Positions 25,826 through 34,427 of a stretch of 42,499 nucleotides of DNA are shown here, piece by piece. Position 1 is the first letter of the stretch. Each line of letters starts with the position of its first letter. A model generated the notes under the pieces. The model was given only the letters and a program-made list of their open reading frames with translations. It was not told where the DNA came from and did no database searches. The stretch lies in NCBI GenBank assembly GCA_011959205.1, contig BLLV01000303.1, forward strand, positions 1 through 42,499. The letters run 5' to 3'. This DNA comes from Bacteroidaceae bacterium. GTDB taxonomy: Bacteria > Bacteroidota > Bacteroidia > Bacteroidales > Bacteroidaceae. Position numbers and translations under genes: made by a program.

Positions 25826-27499
25826 ATGGGATTATTTATTAAGAAACCTTTTGCCGCCTTACAAGCCGAAGCCAGTGAGTCCGGAAACAAAGCGCTGAAA
25901 AGAGTTTTGGGACCTTGGAGTCTGATCGCATTAGGCGTAGGAGTCATCATCGGTGCGGGATTGTTTTCCATCACCGGAACAGTAGCCGCAGGATATACCG
26001 GTCCTGCCATCACGTTGTCTTTCGCCATAGCAGCCATCGGTTGCTGCTTTGCCGGATTGTGTTATGCCGAATTTGCTTCCATGATTCCTGTAGCGGGTAG
26101 CGCTTACACCTACTCATACGCCACCATGGGCGAGCTGATAGCCTGGATTATCGGCTGGGATCTGGTGTTGGAATATACCGTTGCCGCCACCACGGTCAGT
26201 ATCAGCTGGAGCAGGTACCTTGTTGTTTTTCTGGAAGGAGTGGGGATAAACATTCCCCATGCACTGGCAGCCTGTCCGTGGGACGGAGGCATCGTAAACA
26301 TACCGGCTGCACTGATTGTAGTATTGATGAGCCTGTTTCTGATTCGTGGGACAGAAGGAAGCTCCATCTTCAACGGGTTCATTGTATTCTTGAAAGTGGC
26401 GGTGATTCTTATTTTCGTTGTATTAGGATGGAAATACATTAATGCTGAGAATTATGTTCCTTATATTCCTGCCAATACAGGTACTTTAGGCGAGTTCGGA
26501 TTCTCGGGCGTATTGCGTGGAGCAGCTATTGTATTTTTCGCCTTTCTTGGTTTTGACGCCGTAAGTACAGCCGCTCAGGAAACAAAGAATCCGAAACGGG
26601 ATATGCCTGTCGGCATTCTGGGTTCATTGCTGATATGTACCATCCTCTATATGGTCTTTGCCTACGTCATGACGGGGGTGGCACACTACTCCGAGTTTGC
26701 CGGCCAGCAAGGCATTGCGCCTGTCGCTGTTGCCATTGACCACATGGGACATGCAGATGCCTCCGGAGTGATTCATCCGGATTATCCGTGGCTGAACCGG
26801 GCTATCGTACTGGCTATTTTATTCGGTTACTGCTCGGTTATTATGGTAACTCTGTTGGGACAAAGCCGTGTATTCCTTAGCATGAGCCGTGATGGTCTGT
26901 TACCTCCTTTCTTTTCAAAGATTCATGAGAAATACCGCACACCGGCACATAGCAATTTATTATTCATGGTCATTGTAGGAGGGCTGGCAGCGTTTGTTCC
27001 GGCACGTGTGGCGGGAGAAATGACCAGCATAGGTACCTTATTCGCCTTCACATTGGTCTGCGCGGCCGTATTGATCGTGCGTAAGAGCATGCCTGACGTA
27101 CATCGTGCCTTTAAAACTCCTTTTGTTCCTGTAATACCGATTCTGGGCATTCTGACCTGCCTCTGCATGATGCTTTTCCTTCCGGCTGACACTTGGATCC
27201 GATTGGTGTTGTGGATGCTGATAGGTTTGGATGTCTATGCTCTTTATGGAGTGAAGCATAGCAAACTGGAGCATAACGTGGCACGGCGCCGCGGACTTAC
27301 TATCCTGAACATGGCAGGAATTACCTTATCCATACTTTCTGTTATTACCGGATTATGGCACCAGCAAACCGTGGGCTGGGAAGAAGACAAGACCTTGCTT
27401 CTTATTTCATTTGTTTTTGCGTTCACACATTGCGCATTCTACATGGTACGTATCTGGAAACAAACTTCCGAAAAGAGTAAAGCCAAGCCTTTGTCTTGA
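25826..27499 (+). CDS. APC superfamily amino-acid permease, CAT-like
   Basis: Inner-membrane amino-acid transporter of 557 residues. It opens with a short soluble stretch (KPFAALQAEASESGNKALKRVLGP), typical of the cationic-amino-acid-transporter (CAT/YfnA) branch. Helix 1 has the APC signature GVGVIIGAGLFSITG, the unwound binding segment, and FAFLGFDAVSTAAQETKNPKRDMP marks the helix 6 region. About 14 hydrophobic segments can be counted, two more than the basic APC fold, as is usual in this branch. Substrate specificity is not readable. It has its own promoter and terminator and is monocistronic. Confidence 0.93.
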   Translation: MGLFIKKPFAALQAEASESGNKALKRVLGPWSLIALGVGVIIGAGLFSITGTVAAGYTGPAITLSFAIAAIGCCFAGLCYAEFASMIPVAGSAYTYSYATMGELIAWIIGWDLVLEYTVAATTVSISWSRYLVVFLEGVGINIPHALAACPWDGGIVNIPAALIVVLMSLFLIRGTEGSSIFNGFIVFLKVAVILIFVVLGWKYINAENYVPYIPANTGTLGEFGFSGVLRGAAIVFFAFLGFDAVSTAAQETKNPKRDMPVGILGSLLICTILYMVFAYVMTGVAHYSEFAGQQGIAPVAVAIDHMGHADASGVIHPDYPWLNRAIVLAILFGYCSVIMVTLLGQSRVFLSMSRDGLLPPFFSKIHEKYRTPAHSNLLFMVIVGGLAAFVPARVAGEMTSIGTLFAFTLVCAAVLIVRKSMPDVHRAFKTPFVPVIPILGILTCLCMMLFLPADTWIRLVLWMLIGLDVYALYGVKHSKLEHNVARRRGLTILNMAGITLSILSVITGLWHQQTVGWEEDKTLLLISFVFAFTHCAFYMVRIWKQTSEKSKAKPLS

Positions 27500-27524
27500 T
27501 TGAAATCAGAATGGAACACAGAAC

Positions 27525-27557
27525 GTTTCCACCGCCTGTGGCGGCAGAAACATTTTT
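27525..27557 (+). terminator. intrinsic terminator after the permease gene
   Basis: Stem GTTTC..CCGCC / GGCGG..GAAAC with a two-base internal mismatch and a 3-base loop, then ATTTTTA; 26 bases after the stop codon. Confidence 0.75.
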
Positions 27558-27739
27558 AGTTACCTTTGCTGTAGGCATAAGAAGCAAGCCGGTTGTTTCT
27601 TGTTTTTTTTAATCCCACAAAAGAGTATGGCTCCTTGTCCTGCGAATTGAAGATTGGCCGTCAGAGGCCGTATAGAAGAATGCTCATTGACAGGACATGG
27701 CTTATGCCTTTATCCATCAACAACAGTAACAACATTACC

Positions 27740-28741
27740 ATGGCAAAAAAAGTCAAGACCGCCAAAGGTGCGGAACTCCGGATAGTCAATCCCGATGCGG
27801 CGGGGATAGACATCGCGGACGGTATCATGCAAGTTTGCGTCCCTGCCGACCGCTCCAAGGACAACAACCGTGCTTCGGAGCATATACATCCGACCTGCAC
27901 GCCATCTCGGCATGGCTCAGGGAGTGCGGCATAAAGACAGTCGCAATGGAATCCACCAGGGCTTACTGGATACCGTTGTTCTGCCGCTTTCAGGAGGACG
28001 GGTTGGATGTCGTATTGACCAACGTAAGGAACGTGAAGAACATAACGGGGAGGAAAACCGACGAGTCGGATGCCGAATGGCTGATGTTACTGCACCAGTA
28101 CGGGTTGCTCAAGGTAAGTTTCCAACCGCACAACGACGCCAAACGGATGAGGACACTCACCTGTCATCGTGACACCCTCTCCCGTAAGGCCTCAAGCATA
28201 GTCCTGCGTATGCAGAAAGCCATGCAGCAGATGAACATAAAACTTACGCTTGTCCTGCCTGACATTACGGGAAAAATCCGGCATAAACCACCTGACCGCA
28301 CTTGAACTGATGAGTGAACTGGGACACGGCTTTACCCGGAAGTTTCCGTCTTCCAAACAGTTCTGCTGTTGGTGCAACATCGCACCAAATACCAAGATAT
28401 CAGGAGGGAAAAGAATATCAAGCCACGTGCCACACCATCAAAACAATGTAGGGTTGATTTTCCGAAGTATCACTTCCTCGCTCGCCAATGCGAAAAACCA
28501 ATTGGGGAATTTCTACCGCAGGATACGTTCAAGGGCTGGAGGCAAAGCCGAAGTCATCGCCACTACCCACAAGGTTCCTGAAATATTCTTTGCCATGGTT
28601 GCAAGCCAAACACCTTATAATCCGGAAAAAGTCGGTATAGACGAGAAAGTATTACTCGAGAAGCGGATTACGAGATACAAACGTGAATTAGAACGTATTA
28701 CCGGAACACATATAGAAATTGGCAATACGTGTGTTCCATAG
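27740..28741 (+). pseudogene. broken IS110-family transposase
   Basis: Remnant of an IS110-type (DEDD) transposase in three frames. Frame one starts MAKKVKTAKGAELRIVNPDA and holds the first catalytic Asp block (AGIDIADGIMQV). A one-base loss near 27869 shifts to the frame reading CFGAYTSDLHAISAWLREC, VAMESTRAYW and KTDESDAEWL. Near 28272 an extra A in an A-run shifts again, and reading resumes at SGIN-HLTALELMSELG. Family knowledge says DITGKSG and GINxLTALELMSELG should be about 100 residues apart, so an internal deletion joins them, perhaps through the shared GIN-coding bases. The C-terminal half (FPSSKQFCCWCNIAPNTKISGGK) is otherwise good. The element is inactive. Its exact ends were not located; it lies between the permease terminator and the truncated gene at 28742. 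Confidence 0.88.
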
Positions 28742-29198
28742 ATCCCGGATATGTCTTTAACAAGGTAAACATCAAATTGTAGTCCTTTAACCACACCATC
28801 TGTAAATCCAAGATCGATATACGCATCTTGCAGATTGACTGTCAAGCTTATATGTCCGCGATAATATGATGTGATGGATTTTTTTCCTTTGTTGTCTTTG
28901 GTTGTTTCTGTTTTAAAAACAATACAGATATTGTTGATAGTCCATTTATATATAAAACCGGTATATCTGCTGAAATTTCAGTTTCAGAAAAACCTCCGCC
29001 AAACGTACGGAATCGCTTTACTTTGCTTAATCCATTAATAATACCGGTTCGTACAGATTCAGCGTATTGGGATTGTTGGCGTGCGTAAAGAAGTTCACCC
29101 ACACCTACTTTATATACTACATTTTTTTCTTTTTGTCTATATACCGGTATAATTGCAGATAACAACAATGTAATAATTAAAGAAATTACTTTATTCAT
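28742..29198 (-). pseudogene. decayed exported-protein gene, truncated at the IS110 junction
   Basis: On the minus strand a signal peptide (MNKVISLIITLLLSAII) is followed by NVVYKVGVGELLYARQQSQYAESVRTGI and NGLSKVKRFRTF. Near 28965-28975 the natural frame appears to change: the other frame continues FIYKWTINN, FKTETTKDNKGKKSITSYYRG, HISLTVNLQ and then DAYIDLGFTDGVVKGLQFDVYLVKDISG before running into the IS110 remnant at about 28741. From memory, these blocks resemble Bacteroides exported proteins with a CsgG-like N-terminal domain, and the junction after LTVNLQ looks like an internal deletion relative to them. Frameshift plus truncation make this a pseudogene. The family name is uncertain; the frame analysis is read directly. 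Confidence 0.6.
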
Positions 29199-29262
29199 AT
29201 AATAAAATTCAAATCAAAAACAATTCATATTTACAACTTCAATCAAATAATTAATTTAGCCT

Positions 29263-30012
29263 TCATAGTAGCTGTACTATTAGCATAATTAAAACCGCAA
29301 TTAACAATGTTAGGATATTCAACGACATAAATCCAATCCATATCAAACATCTTCGCCACCACTGTTTTACGGGAAATGCCTTCAACAAGGATATAGTTCC
29401 AATAATTATGATTATCGAAATCCTGATGAAACGTTCCGTGTCCGGGTAAAAGATTGCCAACGGTTTCAATAAGTTGTTATAGATGGAAAAAGAACACCCC
29501 ATATAGATTGCAGCAGTCAAATATTCTGCAAGATTGTATTTGCGCCCTGTGGTCAGTCCGTATGCAATATAACAATTGAATGCAGGCACACATGCAATAA
29601 ATATTTTGGCTATCACATCCGAGGATACCAACATGTTTACAATCCAATTCCCTGTAGATATGGTGTCTTCCGAAGAAGATGCAAAAAAGTCCACATGAAA
29701 GATATACCCCAAAATTGTATAAATAAATGTGGAATATAGCAAGAGCTGCATCACCATGGTAACAGGAGGTGAATATTTGGCTCGTCGACCATTAATATAT
29801 TGTCTGATGACCTGCCAAGGATGTAGCAAGAGACCGACAAATGTGCTCCAGAAACCTGGAGTCAAGCTTGAGAAACTCATTGCTACCTCCTTCCAGAAGG
29901 TCTTCATTGTTATCCTTTTGGTAGTTTGAAGAAGTTGACCGCAGTCCGGACAATAAACCCCCGAAGAGGTACGTCCGCAATTAAGGCATGTTAAATTGCT
30001 TTTCTGTTCCAT
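29263..30012 (-). CDS. DUF3667-like membrane protein with N-terminal zinc ribbon
   Basis: A 249-residue protein whose N terminus has a CxxC...CxxC zinc ribbon (CLNCGRTSSGVYCPDCG, residues 9-25). It continues with KRITMKTFWKEV, TPGFWSTFVGLLLHPWQVIRQYI and NGRRAKYSPPVTMVMQLLL, a pattern I associate with DUF3667. The rest holds about five hydrophobic segments. Function is unknown. It appears intact although both sides carry mobile-element debris: a broken exported-protein gene 64 bases downstream and an IS5-type remnant diverging from its start. No clear -7 element is seen upstream, so expression is uncertain. Confidence 0.8.
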   Translation of the reverse strand: MEQKSNLTCLNCGRTSSGVYCPDCGQLLQTTKRITMKTFWKEVAMSFSSLTPGFWSTFVGLLLHPWQVIRQYINGRRAKYSPPVTMVMQLLLYSTFIYTILGYIFHVDFFASSSEDTISTGNWIVNMLVSSDVIAKIFIACVPAFNCYIAYGLTTGRKYNLAEYLTAAIYMGCSFSIYNNLLKPLAIFYPDTERFIRISIIIIIGTISLLKAFPVKQWWRRCLIWIGFMSLNILTLLIAVLIMLIVQLL

Positions 30013-30129
30013 AATTCTGAAGTTGTCTATGAAGCTGTTTTGAAATGGTTAAATTATTTATATTTATCTGTTATTCAACTGGTTAATCAACATGATTTTC
30101 GTGACTTTATGGTTGCAAAACAAATAGTT

Positions 30130-30510
30130 ATGAGCAATTATTCAACTAACCTAACTGAAAAACAGTGGCAAGTTATCAAAAATATAGTGGAACCACAAGA
30201 AAGAACTAGAAAAAAGTGTCTCAGAGAAATTCTGAACGCCATATTCTATATCAGCAAGAGCGGCTGTCAATGGCGAATGCTGCCTTCCGACTTTGCCCCT
30301 TGGCAAACAGTTTACTACTATTTCCGCAAGTGGAAACTCGAAGGTGTGTTGGAAGAGCTTCTCAATGTTCTCCACTGCATGGCAAGGAAATCGGTCAGTA
30401 AGCAGGAAAGTCCCAGACTCGGAATTATAGATTCCAGAAGCGTCAAGACATCCCATCACGTTGATACAGATAAAGAACAAAAAATCAAAGGGCGAAAGGA
30501 AAAGATAAAT
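30130..30510 (+). pseudogene. truncated IS5-family transposase (N-terminal part)
   Basis: The frame reads MSNYSTNLTEKQWQVIKNIV, KKCLREILNAIFYISKSGCQW, MLPSDFAPWQTVYYYFRKW and LGIIDSRSVKTS. This is the N-terminal domain and first catalytic Asp region of an IS5-type transposase. After KIKGRKEK (about 30505) the family match stops and the frame runs into the fumarase terminator, so at least half the protein, including the other catalytic residues, is gone. Start codons further upstream in the same frame exist but family similarity begins at 30130. The sequence around 30028-30042 (GAAGCTGTTTTGAAA) may be the left terminal repeat; no right end remains. Confidence 0.85.
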
Positions 30511-30532
30511 ACAGACAGTCTTATACAAAAGA

Positions 30533-30564
30533 GAGGGTGTCACAAGTCTTCTTATGGCACCCTC
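30533..30564 (-). terminator. intrinsic terminator of the fumarase gene
   Basis: Stem GAGGGTG / CACCCTC extended by CATAAG / CTTGTG with one mismatch and a 4-base loop, followed on the minus strand by TCTTTTG; 24 bases after the fumarase stop codon. Confidence 0.8.
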
Positions 30565-30587
30565 TTATCGCTTATTCAGTCATTTAT

Positions 30588-32231
30588 TTACTTGCAACTT
30601 CCAGCGCAACGAGGCTTCAATTGTTTAAAGAAGTCATTGCCCTTGTCGTCTACCAGAATGAATGCTGGGAAATCCTCCACTTCAATTTTCCAGATAGCCT
30701 CCATACCCAATTCAGGATATTCCACACACTCAATGCTCTTGATATTGTTCTGGGCAAGGATAGCAGCCGGGCCACCGATAGAACCCAGGTAGAATCCGCC
30801 ATACTTCTTACAAGCATCCGTTACCTGCTGGCTACGGTTACCTTTTGCCAGCATAATCATGCTGCCGCCATGTGACTGGAACAAATCCACATACGGATCC
30901 ATACGTCCTGCGGTAGTGGGGCCCATAGAACCACAAGCCATACCTTCCGGAGTCTTTGCCGGACCGGCGTAATAGATAGGATGATCTTTGATATACTGCG
31001 GCAGATCTTCGCCACGATCCAAACGTTCTTTCAATTTAGCATGAGCGATATCGCGGCCTACAATAATGGTTCCATTCAATGACAGACGGGTTGCCACCGG
31101 ATACTTGGTCAGTTCTTTCAGGATATCCGCCATCGGCTGGTTCAAATCAATCTTAACCACATCGCCTTCACCTGCTTCACGAAGTGCTGCCGGAATCAGC
31201 TCACCCGGTTTATCATCCATCTTTTCAATCCAGATACCGTCTTTATTGATCTTACATTTTATATTACGGTCGGCCGAGCAGGAAACGCCCAGACCGATAG
31301 GACAAGAAGCACCGTGACGGGGCAAACGGATGATACGGACATCGTGAGCCATATACTTACCACCGAACTGTGCACCCAAACCAATCTTATAAGCTTCTTC
31401 CAATACTTGTTTTTCCAGTTCCACATCGCGGAAAGCACGTCCGTACTCATTACCGGTAGTGGGCAGCTCGTCGTAATAGTGAGTGGAAGCCAACTTGACT
31501 GTCAGCAAATTCTTCTCTGCCGATGTACCACCGATGACGAATGCGATATGATAAGGAGGACAAGCAGCCGTGCCCAAAGTCTTCATTTTCTCAACCAGGA
31601 ACGGAACCAATGTAGCCGGATTCAACACCGCTTTGGTTTCCTGATATAAATAAGTCTTGTTCGCCGATCCGCCACCTTTGGTTACGCAAAGGAACTTGTA
31701 TTCCATCCCTTCGGTAGCTTCCAGATCAATCTGTGCAGGCAAGTTACATTTAGTGTTCACCTCATCATACATATTCAAGGGAGCATTCTGAGAATAACGA
31801 AGATTTTCTTCTGTATAAGTTTTGTAAACCCCCAGAGAAAGAGCTTCTTCATCACAGTAACCGGTCCATACCTGCTGGCCCTTTTCGCCATGGATGATAG
31901 CAGTACCTGTGTCTTGGCAAAGAGGCAATTTGCCTTTAGCGGAAACTTCTGCATTACGCAAGAAAGTCAATGCTACATATTTGTCGTTATCACTTGCCTC
32001 AGGATCACTCAGAATCTTAGCAACCTGTTCATTGTGTGAACGGCGAAGCAAGAAAGAAACATCACGGAAGGCAGCGTTAGCCATAGCGGTCAGACCTTCT
32101 TTTTCAATCTTCAAGATAGGTTTTCCTTCAAACTCACTTACTGACACATAGTCTTTAGTCAGCAAATAATACTCGGTTTTATCAGGTCCCAACGGGAACA
32201 TGTGCTGATAGTGGAACGGAGGTGTTGCCAT
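30588..32231 (-). CDS. class I fumarate hydratase (iron-sulfur, oxygen-sensitive)
   Basis: Interconverts fumarate and malate; in Bacteroides it serves the reductive branch that feeds fumarate respiration and succinate production. The 547 residues contain both the alpha-like and beta-like regions fused in one chain, as in class I FumA/FumB. Candidate [4Fe-4S] ligands lie in the conserved contexts [18 protein letters not shown] and the CPIGLGVSC / NIKC region. [20 protein letters not shown] and [13 protein letters not shown] are further class I landmarks. The gene is monocistronic, with a terminator downstream and a -7 element upstream. Confidence 0.95.
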   Translation of the reverse strand: MATPPFHYQHMFPLGPDKTEYYLLTKDYVSVSEFEGKPILKIEKEGLTAMANAAFRDVSFLLRRSHNEQVAKILSDPEASDNDKYVALTFLRNAEVSAKGKLPLCQDTGTAIIHGEKGQQVWTGYCDEEALSLGVYKTYTEENLRYSQNAPLNMYDEVNTKCNLPAQIDLEATEGMEYKFLCVTKGGGSANKTYLYQETKAVLNPATLVPFLVEKMKTLGTAACPPYHIAFVIGGTSAEKNLLTVKLASTHYYDELPTTGNEYGRAFRDVELEKQVLEEAYKIGLGAQFGGKYMAHDVRIIRLPRHGASCPIGLGVSCSADRNIKCKINKDGIWIEKMDDKPGELIPAALREAGEGDVVKIDLNQPMADILKELTKYPVATRLSLNGTIIVGRDIAHAKLKERLDRGEDLPQYIKDHPIYYAGPAKTPEGMACGSMGPTTAGRMDPYVDLFQSHGGSMIMLAKGNRSQQVTDACKKYGGFYLGSIGGPAAILAQNNIKSIECVEYPELGMEAIWKIEVEDFPAFILVDDKGNDFFKQLKPRCAGSCK

Positions 32232-32267
32232 ATTGATACTTATTTTAGTTAAAAGTTATTAGTGTGA

Positions 32268-32339
32268 CAAAGGTAGTAACTATTATCGATTTTTTTCCTT
32301 AATTAGCGTGAAAACTTTCAAGGAATGTCCTTACCTTTG
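32268..32339. promoter_or_regulatory. divergent -7 elements (fumarase / S15 hydrolase)
   Basis: Minus strand TACCTTTG at 32268-32275 (37 bases before the fumarase ATG) and plus strand TACCTTTG at 32332-32339 (31 bases before the hydrolase ATG at 32370). The two octamers are identical; neither has a clear -33. Confidence 0.5.
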
Positions 32340-32369
32340 CCAACTCATTCAAACAAGATCACATTATAC

Positions 32370-34277
32370 ATGAAAAAATTAGGCAAATTATTAGTTATTA
32401 CTTCATTACTCTTATGCTTTTTCATCTCCGGAGGGTGGGCACAAGGCCAGGCGAAAAACCAACCGGACAGTATCGAACTCAAACTGAAGGAAATCTACAC
32501 GAAACGGGAAGTCATGATTCCCATGCGTGACGGTGTAAAGCTTTACACCGCAGTTTATGAACCCAAGGACAACAGCAGGCAGCATCCCATTTTAATGCAC
32601 CGCAGCCCTTACTCCTGCTCTCCATACGGAGAAGGATTCGACCGCCATTTCAGAACCAATCTGAAAAACTACATAGACCACCGGTACATCATCGTCTTTC
32701 AAGATGTACGCGGACGTTATAAAAGTGAAGGGACATTTGTACAAGTACGCCCCCTCAACAAAAACAAAAAGGGCAAGAAAGATAAAAAGAACATAGACGA
32801 GGCTACAGATACCTACGACACCATAGAGTGGCTGATTCACCACACATATAATAATGGGAATGTAGGGACATGGGGAATCAGCTACGATGGTTTCTATGCC
32901 ACCATGACCGCTTCCTCCAATCACCCGGCACTGAAAGCCGTCTCTCCACAAGCTCCCGTCACCGACTGGTTCCGCGGAGACGACCGCCATCACAACGGAG
33001 CCTTCACCTTGTTGCAGACTACCAATTTCCTCCCCAGACTGGAAGGACGCCACATAGGAAAAGGAGTGATGAACCAAATTGTAAAGAACGATGTCTATAC
33101 CGACTTCCTGGCACTCGGTACCTTTAAGAATGTGGACGACTTGGTACGTGACACCACACAGACCTTATGGAACGACATCAAAAATCATCCTGATTTTGAT
33201 GAGTTCTGGAAAGAACGCGATGCACGCACCTCCTGTTATAACCTGAAGCCCGCTATGCTGGTGGTAGGCGGACTGTATGACTCCGAAGACTGCTACGGAG
33301 CCTGGAATCTTTATAAAGCCATCAAAGAGCAATCACCGGAAACAGATTTATACCTGACATTCGGCCCTTGGTGGCATGGAGCATGGACGGTACGCGGATT
33401 TCAAGGTTTCGGCAATCTGTATTTTGGCAAAAGCACTTCGGCTTATTACATGGACGAAATAGAATATCCTTTTTTCCGATACTTCCTGGAAGGAAAGGGA
33501 GAAAAGCCCAAGCATAAAGTAAATGTATTCCATACAGGTGAGAACGAATGGAAAACCTACGACGAATGGCCGGTACAGAAGACCGCCGGCACACCTTATT
33601 ATATACACGAGAACGGACGGGTATCCACACAAGCGCCGACAGAACAAGCATCTTATTCAGCATATATTTCGGATATGTCACGTCCGGTACCCTATACGGC
33701 AAACCCTACCACTTACCGGACAAAAGAATTCATGGTAGATGACCAACGCTTTGCCACCTCACGTCCCGATGTCATTACTTTCATGACGGAACCGCTAAGT
33801 GATACATTGACACTGGCCGGCCCTATAGAAGTGGAATTAATGACCTCCATCAGCAGCACCGACGCTGACTTTATGGTGAAAGTGATTGATGTATATCCCG
33901 AAAAATTTGAATATCCCCAAGCGGCACGCAGCTATTTAAAAAGTAATTATCCAATGAGTGGCTACCAGCTGATGGTCCGCGGCGAATTATTCAGAGGACG
34001 TTTCCGCGAAGGATTCGATCGTCCGTTGCCTTTCAAACCCGAAGAAATAACGCCAGTCAATTATACACTGTATGATGTGGCGCATACATTCCTGCCGGGA
34101 CACAGACTGATGATTCAAATTCAAAGTTCCTGGTTCCCCATTATTGACCGCAATCCACAAAAGTTTATCGACACCTATCATTGTACGGTAGAAGATTTTG
34201 TGATGGAACAGAAGATCAAGATTTATCACCAGCAGGGAGCTGCAAGCAGAGTGATACTGCCTGTGGTGAAGAAATAA
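32370..34277 (+). CDS. exported CocE/NonD-type S15 hydrolase
   Basis: A 635-residue alpha/beta-hydrolase of the X-Pro dipeptidyl-peptidase S15/CocE group, with a signal peptide (LLVITSLLLCFFISGGWAQG). The catalytic triad can be placed: nucleophile Ser171 in WGISYDGF, Asp304 in GGLYDSED, and His336 in FGPWWHG. A C-terminal jelly-roll domain (from about residue 460: ITFMTEPLSDTLTLAGPIEVEL) completes the family architecture. A Lys-rich insertion (NKNKKGKKDKKNIDEA) precedes the nucleophile region. Relatives act as dipeptidyl peptidases, ester hydrolases or glutaryl acylases, so the substrate is open. The start at 32370 gives the signal peptide a proper N terminus; 32325 would overlap the -7 element. 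Confidence 0.92.
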   Translation: MKKLGKLLVITSLLLCFFISGGWAQGQAKNQPDSIELKLKEIYTKREVMIPMRDGVKLYTAVYEPKDNSRQHPILMHRSPYSCSPYGEGFDRHFRTNLKNYIDHRYIIVFQDVRGRYKSEGTFVQVRPLNKNKKGKKDKKNIDEATDTYDTIEWLIHHTYNNGNVGTWGISYDGFYATMTASSNHPALKAVSPQAPVTDWFRGDDRHHNGAFTLLQTTNFLPRLEGRHIGKGVMNQIVKNDVYTDFLALGTFKNVDDLVRDTTQTLWNDIKNHPDFDEFWKERDARTSCYNLKPAMLVVGGLYDSEDCYGAWNLYKAIKEQSPETDLYLTFGPWWHGAWTVRGFQGFGNLYFGKSTSAYYMDEIEYPFFRYFLEGKGEKPKHKVNVFHTGENEWKTYDEWPVQKTAGTPYYIHENGRVSTQAPTEQASYSAYISDMSRPVPYTANPTTYRTKEFMVDDQRFATSRPDVITFMTEPLSDTLTLAGPIEVELMTSISSTDADFMVKVIDVYPEKFEYPQAARSYLKSNYPMSGYQLMVRGELFRGRFREGFDRPLPFKPEEITPVNYTLYDVAHTFLPGHRLMIQIQSSWFPIIDRNPQKFIDTYHCTVEDFVMEQKIKIYHQQGAASRVILPVVKK

Positions 34278-34317
34278 GAAAAAGGGAGTGTCCAAACACT
34301 CCAATGCCCTCCAATAG

Positions 34318-34357
34318 AAAGAGCCGTATCATTGCTCCAGCATTCATACGGCTCTTT
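34318..34357 (+). terminator. intrinsic terminator after the S15 hydrolase gene
   Basis: Stem AAAGAGCCGTAT / ATACGGCTCTTT with a 16-base loop, then TTA. A smaller hairpin GGAGTG / CACTCC at about 34285-34302 lies just before it. It separates the hydrolase from the convergent DUF4954 gene. Confidence 0.8.
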
Positions 34358-34427
34358 TTATAGGCAGCTACCATCTGTAACTTTTCCAAGCGTTCATCTT
34401 AGTCCGGACACACGCTCATCGAAAGTA

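Noticed and set aside
28615-28845. A separate small minus-strand gene
   Set aside because: Its first half is the out-of-frame continuation of the decayed exported-protein gene and its second half is antisense to the IS110-type remnant.
30040-30792. A 250-residue transposase gene on the plus strand
   Set aside because: Only the part from 30130 to about 30505 matches a transposase. The rest runs through the fumarase terminator and antisense to the fumarase coding region.
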